A stretch of DNA of 64,000 nt from Madurella fahalii. Taxonomy: Eukaryota > Ascomycota > Sordariomycetes > Sordariales. The notes under the pieces were generated by a model, which saw only the letters and a program-made list of their open reading frames with translations, had not been told where the DNA came from and did not search any database. The stretch's first letter is position 1. Each line of letters opens with the position of its first letter. Both the position numbers and the translations under genes were made by a program. The DNA lies in the NCBI GenBank assembly GCA_029876055.1, contig CM056876.1, positions 5,084,001 to 5,148,000 on the forward strand, read 5' to 3'. This document shows positions 34,301 to 46,000 of this stretch, in pieces.

Positions 34301-34594
34301 GAGGAGGCTGCTTGTCCATGTGTACCTTGCCCTTCAGGGTCGTCGCGGCGAAGAGCTGCGCCTCTGCCTCGGGCGAGCTTTGCAGGATGGATATCGTCGT
34401 CGTCCACGCGTCTTTCTGCGTACGGTCAGCGAGGGTCCGGGTGCCCCGTTGGGGAGCAGACTGACCGATTTTTGGAACCTGCCCAGATAGTCGACGGCGA
34501 CCTTCTTCTTGTCCGTGTCGCCGCTTCGCATGGTCAGCATGGCTGCCAGCACGCTGGGCACAGCGAACGTCTCTTGGGCCCCGTTCGACGCCAT
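31389..34594 (-). CDS. MTR10: Importin-beta family nuclear transport receptor, Mtr10/transportin-3 type
   Basis: Karyopherin that imports SR-type RNA-binding proteins such as Npl3 under Ran control. Exons are 34594-34466, 34415-34326, 34273-33992, 33901-33811, 33761-32475 and 32428-31389 (972 aa, close to yeast Mtr10 and human TNPO3). The protein is all-helical and HEAT-repeat-like throughout. It starts with TFAVPSVLAAMLTMRSGDTDKK and the importin-N-type helices KDAWTTTISILQSS and AEAQLFAATTLKGKITYDL. Further family wording includes ESWVLIIARQPQHFRPLVDCLL and GYTFSFWYELKQYLTLDHY. Introns are 46-90 nt; the second uses an AAG acceptor instead of CAG or TAG. It is divergent from SmE with 542 bp between starts. 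Confidence 0.93.
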
Positions 34595-35136
34595 GATGGG
34601 GAGGCCGCGACGGTCGCACGAGAGATGCAAAATGACAATGGGAGGTTGCGAGTATCGCCAAGCTCGATTTGTATGCGGCAGCCGCTGCGAGCTGCAGAGC
34701 CGATGTGCCCCTCCCTCCTGCTTGACTCCTCCGCCGATTGCCTGAAAGCGAAAGCTCGAGAAAAAAGCGCTGGGGAGGGGGTGCTAGCAAAAGCGATGTT
34801 TCCGAACGGCAAAGCGGCTCGACGAGAAGGGCGGGCCGTGGTTGACTGGAGGGTGTTGTGGAATAGACGTCAGTTCAAGGCTTCGGCGAGCCAGGCTGGA
34901 CCTCCCGCGATGAAAACAGAAACGTCAGGATGCCTGACCGTCGCACTGCCCCACCGTTCGGGTGTGGCTTGATAAAAAAGGAGGGGGAGGGGCACGGACC
35001 AATTGCCGTTGCCCATCCGGGTGCCGTTTGCTTGCACTGGGCTCCGCCAGATTTTCCAGGCGTTTCACGACACGTCTGGCGCGACTTCTGTCTGGTTGTT
35101 CTTTTGCTTACCCAACATCACCATCAGCAGCACACA
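34595..35136. promoter_or_regulatory. Divergent promoter region, MTR10 / SmE
   Basis: 542 bp between two divergent start codons, so it contains both promoters. No coding wording is seen. Confidence 0.6.
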
Positions 35137-35578
35137 ATGACCGGTCGTGGCGGCGGCGGCGGTCGCCGGGTCCTTCTCCCCCCAATCAATTTTCTTTTCC
35201 GTCTCTTGCAGCAGCGCCAGACGGTCCAGATCTGGCTGTACGAGCAGCTGTCGATCCGCATCGTCGGCACCATCCGCGTATGCTCTCTGCCCGAACCGTA
35301 GAGTGCGGGATGCTGACCGTCTATCTAGGGATTTGACGAGTTCATGAATCTTGTGGTGAGTGGCGCATTCCGGTAGCTCAGACGGTCCCCGGCTGACTCC
35401 CCAGATCGACGACGCGATCGAGGTCAAGCAGATCTCTAAGACGAACGACACCGAGACAAGGAGGCCGCTGGGGGTAGGTTTCTTCCCGCGGATACACTGC
35501 GGGGGCACGGCTGACTGGCTCTAGCAAATCCTCCTGAAAGGCGACAACGTCTCGCTCATCCAGAGCCTGTCGGGATGA
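35137..35578 (+). CDS. SME1: Small nuclear ribonucleoprotein SmE
   Basis: Member of the heptameric Sm ring on U1, U2, U4 and U5 snRNAs. Exons are 35137-35277, 35329-35355 (27 nt), 35405-35473 and 35525-35578 (96 aa; human SmE is 92). The Sm1 motif is carried by LPPINFLFRLLQQRQTVQIW, LYEQLSIRIVGTIRGFDEF and MNLVIDDAIEV. The Sm2 motif reads QILLKGDNVSLIQSL. The three introns (49-51 nt) each fall between codons. Exon 2 codes for only nine residues (GFDEFMNLV), the strand turn that carries the RNA-binding-loop residues. It converges on the cyclo-ligase gene with a 118-bp gap. Confidence 0.96.
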
Positions 35579-35696
35579 GGCTTGGGGCACGGTAGCGGAA
35601 GAGCAACTTTATCGATTCACAACGTCAGGCTGGCAAAACTACGAATGGGATACCAGGGAGCGGACAGGCGCACGGCAAAAACCGAATGGCGTGGGA

Positions 35697-36518
35697 TTAG
35701 TCTGTTTTACTTGCAGGGGCGTGCGGGGCTTTGATCTCGCCGCTCCCCAGAATGAGGCCGTCCAGAGGTTGATCTAGGGGACCAACAGGTACCGCCCCCT
35801 CGGATGGAGATAGAAACTGCTCAGACAGGGCTAAGCCATAAAGCAATAGATGGGACTCTCGCTGCCCCAGCGAAACTGCCTTTGCGCTGTGCCGACTGAG
35901 AAAGTAGTCATAGAAGCCCTTGCCGTGCCCGAGCCGCCTGATGGCGCCGTTGTCCGGGTTGATATCAAACGCCACGCCCGGCATGAGGACGAGATCCAGC
36001 AGCGTGCTGCCAGAGTGCTGGGCGTCGGGACCGCCAAACACGCGCTGCCTCTCGTGGACGGTCGCCGGGTCAATGCTCGGGATGCCCCACTTGTCCCGAC
36101 GAAGGGATTCGTAGTCGACAAGATCCCGCAAGCGGACCATGTCCATGACGCGAACTGGCAGGTCGGGCGCTGCGGCCGGGTTCTTGTGGAGATAGGGGAC
36201 AAACACCTCCTTGCCGGCTACGAGGGCGTCCCTGACGATGGCGTCCGTCTGGATCTCGCCCGAGGGCATCGAGAGGAAGATGCTGACTCGCCTGGCATCC
36301 ACGTACGGCTGGAAGCGTCTGAGAGTGTTGTAGACGGTTGAGCCTGCCGCAAGTTGTTAGCCTGGGTCTGGTGACGTTGGCCCGCACGTCATACTCTGTG
36401 ACACGATCGACTCGTGTGACACGGCTCTGAGCTTGTGCTTCATTGCGGCTCTGAGCTGCTGCTTGGCGGCATTGAGGGACGCCATCGCAAACTGGTCCTC
36501 GACTGCGCCATCAGACAT
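35697..36518 (-). CDS. FAU1: 5-formyltetrahydrofolate cyclo-ligase
   Basis: Converts 5-formyl-THF plus ATP to 5,10-methenyl-THF, recycling folinate into one-carbon metabolism. Exons are 36518-36395 and 36343-35697 (256 aa), with a 51-nt intron. Seen motifs: the N-terminal KQQLRAAMKHKLRAVS helix, VSIFLSMPSGEIQTDAIV, GKEVFVPYLHKN, DLVLMPGVAFD and the signature RLGHGKGFYDYFLSR. The length is usual for fungi. No organellar presequence is apparent. FOL1 of the same cofactor pathway lies 33 kb away, too far to be more than a coincidence of linkage. It is divergent from the OPT gene. Confidence 0.95.
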
Positions 36519-37283
36519 TGGATTGGATGCCGGCTGTTAGCAAGCGGGGTGTTCCGGGCCCGTGGTGTCGGTCGATGAGATCATGAGAGGTTGCAGGATG
36601 CGGTTCTTTTGGTGTCTTGGCTAGTAATTATCCCTGTTTGCGTGATCGGAAGCGGATGCGACCGGCATGCCGCCTCTGCAGCTCCGCTTCCCAAACCCGC
36701 GGCGTGGGATGTCGTCGGACTGCATCATGTCCAGCGGTTCAAAGCTCATTAAAGTACACTACGCTGATCCAACTGTCTCGACCCATCAACAACATCACCT
36801 TACTCTTAGCGTCTTCCATTAGTCCTCGTGAAATGGGTGATTTCTCAACCAAGGCTTTAGTTACAATCCTGGAAGACCCACGCCCCTGCTTTTTTAGCAC
36901 CTGTGTAGCACGTATTTACAGAGGGCTCCCGCTAGCAACGATGCCAAGTGGCGCCACGTCCGGGGCCGAGTCCCACTATGTGAGTGGGGGCCCGGCTGCA
37001 GATGGATCTCAGTGACTTCAACCTCTCATTTGATCCCGCTATGCTTAGTTCCTAGCTTAACGTGTTGGACACAGGCCGCTCGCGCGTCTTCCACAACCAC
37101 GTTTACTGCACACTGGACGTGCCAATTACATGCGGACGAAGTAGGCGACGCCGATTCCCCCTTCTCAGGCCTCAAGGCCCACCGCGTCTGCCATCCAAAC
37201 CCTTCTCCACCCCACAGCGTGTGTAGCCCCGCCGCACAACCGGTCCCACGAGTCGCCTGCGCCTTTCCGAGAGAGGCAGGCAT
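36519..37283. promoter_or_regulatory. Divergent promoter region, FAU1 / OPT transporter
   Basis: 765 bp between divergent starts. No gene wording is recognised. About 36740-36920 is less GC-rich than its flanks. Confidence 0.5.
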
Positions 37284-40200
37284 ATGACGCTTCCCGACAG
37301 CAGAGGCGCCCCATCCGACAGCCTGTCCGAGCCCGGCCATCAAGCATTCCCACTGCAATCCCTGAAGCCTGGTCCTGCAGCTGGGGAGCGCCCCACGCCG
37401 CCGGCCTCCGGGTTTTCTGCCGCTTCGACCCAGAGCCGCGACTCAAAGCCGTCGCCGCCGCCGCACGACCCGGACGAGCTTCGATCTGCCGGCCCTCATG
37501 GCAGCGGATCCGAGTCCCGAGTGGCCACGGCTGACGAGAGCGCGAGCGACTGGCCCAGCGAGCCCGCACCCGAACTCATGATCAAGCATCCAACCCCCCT
37601 CCGCTCGGCTGCCGGGTTCAGCAGTCCCTCGTACGGCTCCATCACCCCGCGCCTGTCGGACGACAGCGATACGGACACCGTCCCGTTGGTGCAGCCCCGG
37701 AAGTCGTCGGACGTGAGCGGTCGCTCGGGCTTTGCTGTGAGGCGCCGCCGCAACAGCTCCCGGCCGGCGTCGCCATCCCTCAGACGGTCGGCTCGGCAGT
37801 CGGATGAGCTCGGCAGCTCCACCACCATCGGTGGCCTCGAGGGCCGTTTCGGCACCACCGAGACGGCGCTGCTGAACGACCTCGACACCCACGGCCGGAC
37901 CGAGGACGAAGACGACGACGATGTGCGGTCCTATGTCCTTGGCTCAGATATTGATGACGACGACGACCCGCCGGACAATTCACCCTACGCCCAAGTCCGG
38001 GCGTCTGTCTCGCCGACCGACAACACCACCCTATCCATAAATACGCCCCGGATGTGGGCCATGTCCATACTTTTCTCCGTTCTCGGTTCCTCGACCAATC
38101 TGTTTTTCTCTCTGAGATACCCCAGTGTGGCAATCACGCCTGTTATCGCATTGTTAATGGTTCATCCCCTTGGGCTGTTGTGGGACTATTTTCTGAAACG
38201 ACCGGACGATCCCCAAGAGGAGTACGTCGACGGCTTCCGGAGCCGCCGCTCGGCGCCGGCGCGCACGCCGCATGCTGTCCCCAGGGAGCAGAGGAGCAGG
38301 TTGGACCGCGCTCGGTTGTGGCTCGCCCAGGGCCGCTGGAACGAGAAGGAGCACAGCTGCGTCTATGTCAGCAGCAACGTGTCGTTCGGGTTCGCGTTTG
38401 CAACGGACGTCATCGTCGAACAGACGCAATTCTACAAGCAGGAAGCCAGTATCACGTACCAGCTCCTGCTCACACTGTCGACCCAGATCCTGGGCTACGC
38501 CTTTGCGGGGCTTACGCGACGGTTCCTCGTCTGGCCAAGCGGCATGATATGGCCCGGCACACTCATGTCGGCGGCCATGTTCACGACGCTGCACAAGGAG
38601 GAGAATAAGGAGGCTAACGGGTGGCGGATCAGCAGGTGGCACTTCTTCTACGCTGTCTGGCTGGGCGCCTTTCTATTTTACTTCCTGCCGGGCCTCCTGA
38701 TGCCGGCGCTGAGCTACTTTAACGTCATCACCTGGTTCGCGCCCGACAACGTCGTCATTGCGAACCTGTTTGGTGTCGTCTCCGGGCTGGGCCTGTTCCC
38801 CATGACGTTCGACTGGGCGCAGATCGCCTATATCGGATCGCCGCTGCTCACCCCTTTCTGGGCAGCCATGAACGTGGTCGGCGGTCTCGTGGTGGTCATG
38901 TGGATCATCGCGCCTATCGCGTACTACAGCAACTGGCTGTACTCGTCGTACATGCCGATTTTGTCGGCGGCCGTGTTCGACAACACCGGAAAGGTGTACG
39001 ACGTCAGCAAAGTCCTGACCAAGGACTTCTTGTTTGATCGGGAGGCTTACTCAAAGTACAGCCGCGTATTTCTCCCGATCACATACGTGTTGAGCTACGG
39101 AGTACAGTTTGCCGGGCTGGCAGCCCTCCTCACGCACACCATCTGCTGGCACGGTAAGGACATATGGACGCAGTGGAAGCGGTCCTTAGAGGAGACGCCC
39201 AGCGAGCCAAAAGGCGCGTACCGGCCGGTATCTGGGCCGGGGCTGGGGCCCTCGAACGGCCGCGTCCCGCCGCCGAACGCGGCCCGGTCGTCTCTGAGCA
39301 TCGAGAACCTGATGAGCCGCGAAGACGTCCACAACCGTCTCATGAGGCGGTACAAGGACGCTCCCATGTTGTGGTATTTGCTAACATTTGCCTCCATGAC
39401 CGCTATCGGCATCTTTGTCGTCGAATAGTAAGTCCTCTCTCTCTCCCTCTCTCAGCCCCAATCCTGACCGTCTTAGCTACCCGATTCACCTTCCTTGGTA
39501 CGGTCTCCTCCTGGCTCTCGCCATCTGCAGCGTCCTCTTCATCCCGATCGGCATCATCATGGCCGTGACCAACCAGCACAGCTCCATCTACCTCATCTGC
39601 CAGCTCACCGCGGGCATCATTTTCCCGGGCCGCCCCGTCGCCAACATGGTCTTTGTCACATACGGCTACATCTCGTCGGCGCAGGGCATCAAGTTCGCGG
39701 CGGACCTCAAGTTGGGCCACTATATGAAGATCCCGCCGCGCATCCTCTTCACCGTGCAGATCGTCGCCACCGTCATCTCGTCCCTCACCCAGATCGCCGT
39801 CCTCAACTGGATGTTTGCCAACATCCCCGGCATCTGCACTCCGCAGGCCATCAACGGCTTCACCTGCCCCATCTCGCGCGTCCACTTCAACGGGAGCATC
39901 CTGTGGGGCGTCGTCGGTCCCTCCGAGTTCTTCGGCCCCGGCGCCACCTACCGGCCCCTGGTATGGGCGTTCGCCGTCGGCGCCGTGCTCCCCGTGCCGC
40001 TGTGGATGTACGCGCGCAAGCGGAAGGAGAGCATCCTCCGCAAGATCAACCTGCCCGTCCTGTTTGGGTCGCTAGGCTGGATCCCACCCGCCACGGGGCT
40101 CAATTTCTCGGTGTGGGCCGTCGTGTGCTACGTCTTCAATTATCTGGTCAAGAGGCGGGCGCCGGGCTGGTGGGCCAAGTACACCATGACCATGAGCGCC

Positions 40201-40437
40201 GCCCTGGACTCGGGGCTCGCGTTTGGCATCGTCGTAGTCTTCTTTGGGTTCATATACCCCGGCTGGATGAAGGGATTCAGCTGGTGGGGAACCGAGGTAT
40301 ACAAGCTGGGGTGTGACTGGCAGGCCTGTGCGTACAGGAGCGTGCCCGAGGGGGAAGGTTTGGGCCCGAGGTTTGGTGAGGACCTGGGAAAAGTTTGGTC
40401 ATTTTTTAGGGAGGGGATCTGGATGTATTGGCTGTGA
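37284..40437 (+). CDS. Oligopeptide transporter, OPT family
   Basis: Proton-coupled importer of small peptides or related compounds (glutathione, siderophore-like substrates in some members), in the plasma or an internal membrane. Exons are 37284-39427 and 39477-40437 (1034 aa), with one 49-nt intron that rebuilds VVEYYPIHLPWYG. Residues 1 to about 245 are a Ser/Pro- and Asp/Glu-rich cytosolic extension with acidic runs. The OPT domain begins at NTPRMWAMSILFSVLGSSTN, then FFSLRYPSVAITPVIA, and has the family strings QILGYAFAGLTRRFLVWPS and NQHSSIYLICQLTAGIIFPG as well as GYISSAQGIKFAADLKLGHY. About 14-16 membrane segments follow. The substrate cannot be told from sequence. Confidence 0.94.
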
Positions 40438-40712
40438 GTGTTTCTTGCCAGACATAGAGTGGGCGATGAGCATTTTCTGGCGTTGCGGCTGCCTCAAATC
40501 AGGATAGAGGTGCATTGGGTAGGCTATGTGTTGAGCTCTTGCGGTTACGAGTAAATAGTATGAAGGATATCTTGTACAATACGTTTTGCACCAGGATATG
40601 TACGGGAGGTACAGGGAGCATCTTTTTCACCCCTCCGATTCCTTATGTCCCGCTTGCCAGAAGCTGCCATCACAATTTTTCCGTGTCTCGACTCAATGCC
40701 ATGATAAGAGTG

Positions 40713-40731
40713 AAAAAAAAAAAAAAAAAAA
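40713..40731 (-). terminator. T19 run, Pol III terminator of the U6-like gene
   Basis: A19 on the plus strand is T19 on the minus strand, and it starts directly at the 3' end of the U6-like sequence. RNA polymerase III stops at runs of four or more T, so this position is what a U6 gene requires. Confidence 0.75.
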
Positions 40732-40840
40732 GGGAAGGCATATCTTTAAACAACATGTTATCTTTAGTGCAGGAACAATGCTAATCTTCCCTGTACTATT
40801 TCAAATTGACCAAATACCCGGCATGGCAAGCAAATGAAGG
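40732..40840 (-). ncRNA. U6-like spliceosomal snRNA (divergent copy)
   Basis: Read on the minus strand, 40815-40797 gives the yeast-like U6 string ATTTGGTCAATTTGAAA. TACAGGGAAGATTAGCA (the ACAGAGA-box region and AGC triad) and CCTGCACTAA follow in the right order and spacing, and then a T19 tract. A TATACAAAA element lies about 26-34 bp upstream of the estimated 5' end, as for Pol III type-3-like U6 promoters. U6 is the catalytic RNA of the spliceosome. Oddities: the normally invariant ACAGAGA reads ACAGGGA, and the 5' stem-loop is not evident. However, TGTTCCT and AGATAACA can still form the internal stem-loop with an A-C mismatch and bulged U. The 5' end is an estimate. It could be a divergent functional gene or a pseudogene. 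Confidence 0.72.
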
Positions 40841-40865
40841 AGAGAAGAGGTGGGCGGCCGAGTGA

Positions 40866-40874
40866 TTTTGTATA
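40866..40874 (-). promoter_or_regulatory. TATA element upstream of the U6-like gene
   Basis: TATACAAAA on the minus strand, about 26-34 bp before the estimated U6 5' end near 40840. This spacing matches Pol III U6 promoters. Confidence 0.55.
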
Positions 40875-41391
40875 GTCGGGAGAGCATGGTACACTGCCAC
40901 CGCAAGGCTAGCACCCGCTGGGGAGACGGCTATTGCACACGATGATCATGTATGATGGATGCTTGCTCTTGATCCTTGAGAGGCCAAATGTCTGGATGGA
41001 ATGGGGGATAGATATGGGGATAGAAATGGGCAACGACGTGCTTAGACATGCTCCCTTGCCACCGCTTTTGCGCCATCCCACATACGTCAACCACCTCAAG
41101 TCTCTCGAACTACACTACACAGTAGTCTATTCGTATCTCGAATCTATCTGTGTCTACAATGTGTTCGCCATAACCGAGTCCGCCGGCCATAATCATCGAA
41201 TCATGGAAGTCATTATGAACGAAGACCTAACGCCATGCCAAACGCTCAAACCGTAATACACCGCTAAGATAAAAGCAGACCCGAACGCCTTTATGACCCG
41301 TATTCCGAGGCCCCGCATGCCGGCATCCCTGTATTATTCCCATTGCCCGGTGTCCCTCCATTGCGTAGATCCACCTTCACAGCCACCATGC

Positions 41392-43083
41392 TCACGCCTC
41401 GGCCCGCTCCTCACCGTCAACAACCGTGCTCTTCCCCTTCTCCCTCGCCGGATCCCTCTTCACGGCAAAGCACTGCACTGCGCCAATAACTGCCACCAGC
41501 GCACTTCCGTACCACGCCAGCGCGGTGCAATCCATCCTCTTGCCAATCGCATATAGATAGCCCGCTATAGGCGGCGCCACCATGCGGCACGCAGCGCCAG
41601 CACTCGCCGCGAGACCGTTCACCTTACCCAACACCGTCAAACTCGGGGTCGCCTCTTTGATCAGGATCAGAAGCAGCGGGTAGAGCAGAATCGAGAAAAA
41701 GTTGCGGACAGCCAGGCAGAAGTAGATGGCAGGATACAAGAGCCCCTCAGGGATGTATAGCAGGAACGGCACGATCACGTACGCTACCGGGTGCAGGACC
41801 GTGATCAAGATGAAAAGGCGGTACACGCCCATGCGCTCGGCCATGAGGGGAAAGACGACGGCCTGCATAAAGAGCGCAATGGCGCCCTGCACGGCCATGA
41901 CTACGCCGACAGCCTGCAGAGACAGGCCCAGGCCGCCGGGGGAGTAGAACAGGCCTAGATGCGCGGCAAGCGCGCGCGGCGGGGTCCTGTCGTCCTCGAA
42001 GAAGATGGGCAGGAGATGGTCGTACGTCATCGAGTGGTACGTGAAGATGGACAGAGACAAGACTACAGCCATGATGCGCTTGCAGAAGATGCTGGCCGGT
42101 TTCTCGACTTCCTTGGTCCACGAGGACGTGGGTTGATCCCGACTCCGCATGGTGCCGTAGTTTTCATCTCGGAGATCCACGGCCGGGCGTTTCATAGCGT
42201 CCGAGGTCTCGATCAGGGGGGTGTTCTCCGAGAGGAACGTGTCGTCCGGCAGGCACGCCCGCGGCTGCATGTCGGGGTGCGTCTCCTCCAGCAGGAAGTA
42301 GCCGAGCAGGACGCTCATCAGGAGCATGCAGGCGCAGATCAAGTTCGGCAAAAGATAGGGGAAACGCTCGAACAGAGAGCCCTTGGGGAAGATGTCGGGG
42401 TACGACTCGTGGGGGTCAGCGAACAGACCCCCAATCATGGGGCCGATGATGGTTCCGACGCTCCAAACGAACGGCACTGTGAGGGTTAGCCAGCATCAAG
42501 GAGAGTATCGGCCTTGGTACTCACTGATTGAGTATGCGCGGGCTGTTCTCCGTTAGCAGGGCGCACACGTCGGATGGAAGAGGGGTCAAAACATACGCTC
42601 ATGCTCCGGCTTGGTGACCAGCTCGCCCACCATGGTCTGGATGACGGCGATATTACCATTCAGTAGCCCGCCGAGGGCGCGGCCGAGCAGTGCAATCCAG
42701 AGGTTGGAGGCAAAGCCGACCATGACCATGCTGAACATGGTACCGATGCATCCTAGCAGCAGGACCGGCTTGCGGCCGACCTTGTCCGACAGGCCGCCCC
42801 AGTACATGCCCATCAGGGCTTCGGCGAGCGAGAAGGACGAGATGAGCAGGCCGGCGTAGAACGAGGCATCGTCTTCGTTGCCGATCTGGAACCGCTTAAT
42901 GAGGGGCCAGGCATACGGGAAGATGGACGTCAACGCGATCGGCTCGGCGAGACGGACGATGGCTGCGAGCGTCAGTCTCTGCTCGGCGTGCAGGGGCATG
43001 GAATCCAACTCACCTAGCAGAAAGAGCTGAACGGTGGGGAACTCATCCGGGTTACGGTGACTTTTCTGCTTGGTTAGAGTCAT
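41392..43083 (-). CDS. MFS transporter, DHA1-like drug/metabolite exporter
   Basis: Twelve-TM major facilitator, probably a proton antiporter of small molecules. Exons are 43083-43014, 42962-42597, 42542-42525 (only 18 nt) and 42476-41392 (512 aa). The start is the ATG opening MTLTKQKSHRNPDEFPTVQ. The open frame extends upstream without an ATG, so an extra 5' exon is possible. Motif A reads GGLSDKVGRKPVLLLG after TM2. The 18-nt exon supplies RAYSI, leading into PFVWSVGTIIGPMIGG. The central cytosolic loop of about 90 residues between TM6 and TM7 is Asp/Ser-rich. The pattern resembles YCR023C-like fungal MFS proteins; the substrate is unknown. Confidence 0.88.
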
Positions 43084-46000
43084 TGCTTCGTGACAAGGCT
43101 TCGTTCTTACGCGGTCCGGCAGCACCTGGTAGTGATGGCCGTGGGTTGCCGTGTCGGTTGTGTCTACGGCCAAAGGTCACGCTTGCACGAGGAGGAAAGA
43201 GGAAGACGGGCAGTGATCCGGAGGACGGCTGGACGTGTATAAGAATACCACTTGTGTGGCAGGTGAGGAGAGGAATTTTTGGCGGCAGGGCGCGGGCTTC
43301 CGATGATAGGGACAGTGCGCTGGACTGTCCCCAGGGTCGGGCTTCGGCCTTGGTCCAGACTGGGGGGCGGCGTCTGCTGCCGTCCGATTTATCGGCGCAT
43401 CACTTCTTCACTCGCTTCTTCCGAAAATGTGACTATGTTGCTGCGCCTTCCCGCGAAGAACGTCTGGCCCCATGTCGGTATCCACTTGAACTATGCATTG
43501 ATCACTCTTGCGAAGTCCGGCATGTCTCAAGACATCGAGCGAGTGCGGAGTGATACCGGCACATAGCCATCGTGAGGGGAAGAAGAGCGAAGAAACGCGC
43601 TGAACCTCGATGCCCTGGTCGCTCGCTCGGACTCGTGGCAACCCAAGCACCTTACCCCACCTTCTCCACACAGTCCACACGACTGTATCGGTGTTGACAT
43701 GCCCCACAGGTCTTCCTCACTACATGTCTTGACCGCGTAACCAAAGGTATGATGTAGGAATACGGCTTGGCACTGCCGTTGCACGAGGAAAACGGGGAAA
43801 GGAAGGCGCGGAACAAAGCAAGGGAATTGGGTCCTAAAACGGAAGAAGAAGCAAGAAAGAGGAAGGACGAACACTGGGCCTCAAAGATGAGCCTCGGTTG
43901 CGGTACCCAAGCTTAGATTCTGAGCCGTCAAGTCTCACATAGTAGGGTGTTCCGTACCTGACACACTTAGTCGCCTGAACAGCATGTGTGCACACTCCTA
44001 GCAATGACCGCCGTCTAGGAAAGACAGAGAAACGGCGAAGTAGTAGCTGAATCTGCTCAAGGATAAAATGCAGAGGTTGGCATGGAACCGCCGTGAAGAT
44101 GCTCAAGCCAAGCGATGATACAGTGCCGCTTGCCGAAGCAGAACGGTTCAGACAAGGCCACTATGAATGCCAAGCTTCTCCACAACCGGCGGTCTCAGCA
44201 CACACAGTAGCGTCCTGCTGGTGGTGATTTTTACCGACCAGGGGTCCCGCTAATCACCGCACTTCCTATTCTGTGGAGATCTGCTGCAGAGTCGCACCGA
44301 TATGAAAACCCCTCGCTGCAAAATCTGCGTTTTTGTGAATCATGGAAACAGCGGATTGGTCGCAAAGCACATCTCACGGCTCACCGTCGGTCTGGCATCG
44401 GCGCTGCCGTACTCGCCTCCGCTGGTCTGCTGTGTCTATTCCACCGGGCTGGGGCGACTGCGATGATTGCGGCATTCAATCTGCGCAGCTAGTGCGACTA
44501 GGAAAGCCTGGACCTCACCAGCGGTGTGAGTCCCCGTTATCTAGGCGATCGAGACGGCCACTATTGAATGTCACAGTATGTCGCAAGTAGCGCCACAACT
44601 GCTCGTCCTGTCTCGGAAGGCTGCCATGGTTATCCAGCTGGCGTGATTAGCGCCGACACCGGTGAACTTCTGATGCACCTTGACACTTTCGACCGACGAG
44701 ACGGCAAGATAACATCCGGATGCTCAAGCTCGAAGGATTGCAGCGGGATCAATGGCGTGTTGTGTGCTTATCGCGATGCATTTTAGCAGCTGGATAAATC
44801 TCTTCCGCCCCTCCCATGCACGGAGCCGCAGATGCATGGAGCGGCCCCGCAGTTGCTTCAGCCGAGCCTGCCAACTCCTTTTTCGAATGTTCCCTTGGCT
44901 CCCAGCTTGCCCTTTTCCCCACACAGTAGCCGCAGGGAAGAGACTGTGGGGCAGTTGACATCATGACTAACAATATTCGTGTACTGTACAGATGGGGCAG
45001 ATGGGAGATCTGTGGCTTGGCGACTCAACACCGCCGAGGTCAGATGCTCTACCAGTGTGGTGCCACGAAGACCCAGCACGATCGTGTATCCGTACAGCGA
45101 TATCTCCTATTTACACTACTACACGTAGTGGCAAATACCTGAGCCAGGACAGCTGCTTTCGAAGCCAGCGCGAGCCATTGCAACCTAGCTTATAGCCCTC
45201 GGCGTAATCCACATCGAACTAGCTGGCTCTTTGCATATGCAGATAGTATGCACGAGCTAAGAAGTTACCAACCTCGCGCTACGGTTTCACATGCCTCGAC
45301 AGACAGAAGACTCTCGCGAAGCTTCTCTTAATCAGCCATCCGTTGGCTATCGTCATCGCCAATTCGCCGCTGTGCTACTTCCCACAGCGATACGCTTGTG
45401 GCCAACACATCCGCAATCCGCGTGTTAGATGGCCCTATCTTGACCTCTAGCTCGCCCGTCGGGCGCTGTTGCCGCGTAGCCTACGTGCCACCTCCAGCGC
45501 CCCGAGATAGCATCTTCCGTTGGTGCCTCGTTCAATAAATGCCCGTGCTCAGTTTTTACCAGGGGGTTACAGGAAAAAGTGATTGCCATGACAGCCGGGC
45601 ATCTAAATCGTAGTCTCCGCCTAGCCTCTGGAGACCCCGTACGACGATACTTCGCATTCGTATGACCATAAAGTCCCGAATGCCGTGGTCTGTAGATGGC
45701 CGCTGTCGGTGCTTGTAGTTGGGTTGGTCCGGTTCATCCCTAGCCAGGTGCCGGTTCGTGTACAGTACCCGAAACCCCCACGACGGCTAAACACCCAGGT
45801 CCATCTGTTCATGCAAATATCGTGGCGTGGGGGCAAGGGTTTGCTCAACAAAGCAACGTAATTCATATGCATGCGTTGATGTGTGATCATCGGTGAGGCA
45901 TCTTTTAAATGTTTCGCTTCCCGCCCCCTTTCACCTGTCTCCATTTCTCATTCTTCGGGCTTTTCCCCGATCCACGGTAGGTCAGGGGTCGTAACATGAA

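Larger units (their letters stand above)
40438..41391. other. Intergenic region holding the U6-like snRNA
   Basis: Between the convergent OPT and MFS genes. Apart from the U6-like locus at 40732-40840 on the minus strand, with its TATA element and T run, nothing is recognised. Confidence 0.6.

Noticed and set aside
918..36518. Folate gene cluster (FOL1 and FAU1)
   Set aside because: The two genes are 33 kb apart with many unrelated genes between them, so linkage is likely coincidence.
40586..40837. 83-codon plus-strand open frame
   Set aside because: It includes a poly-Lys stretch produced by the A19 run and is antisense to the U6-like sequence.
43084..43173. Upstream start of the MFS gene at 43173
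   Set aside because: That codon is not ATG and a stop lies just before it; the first in-frame ATG is at 43083. A 5' exon remains possible but I could not find a convincing one.
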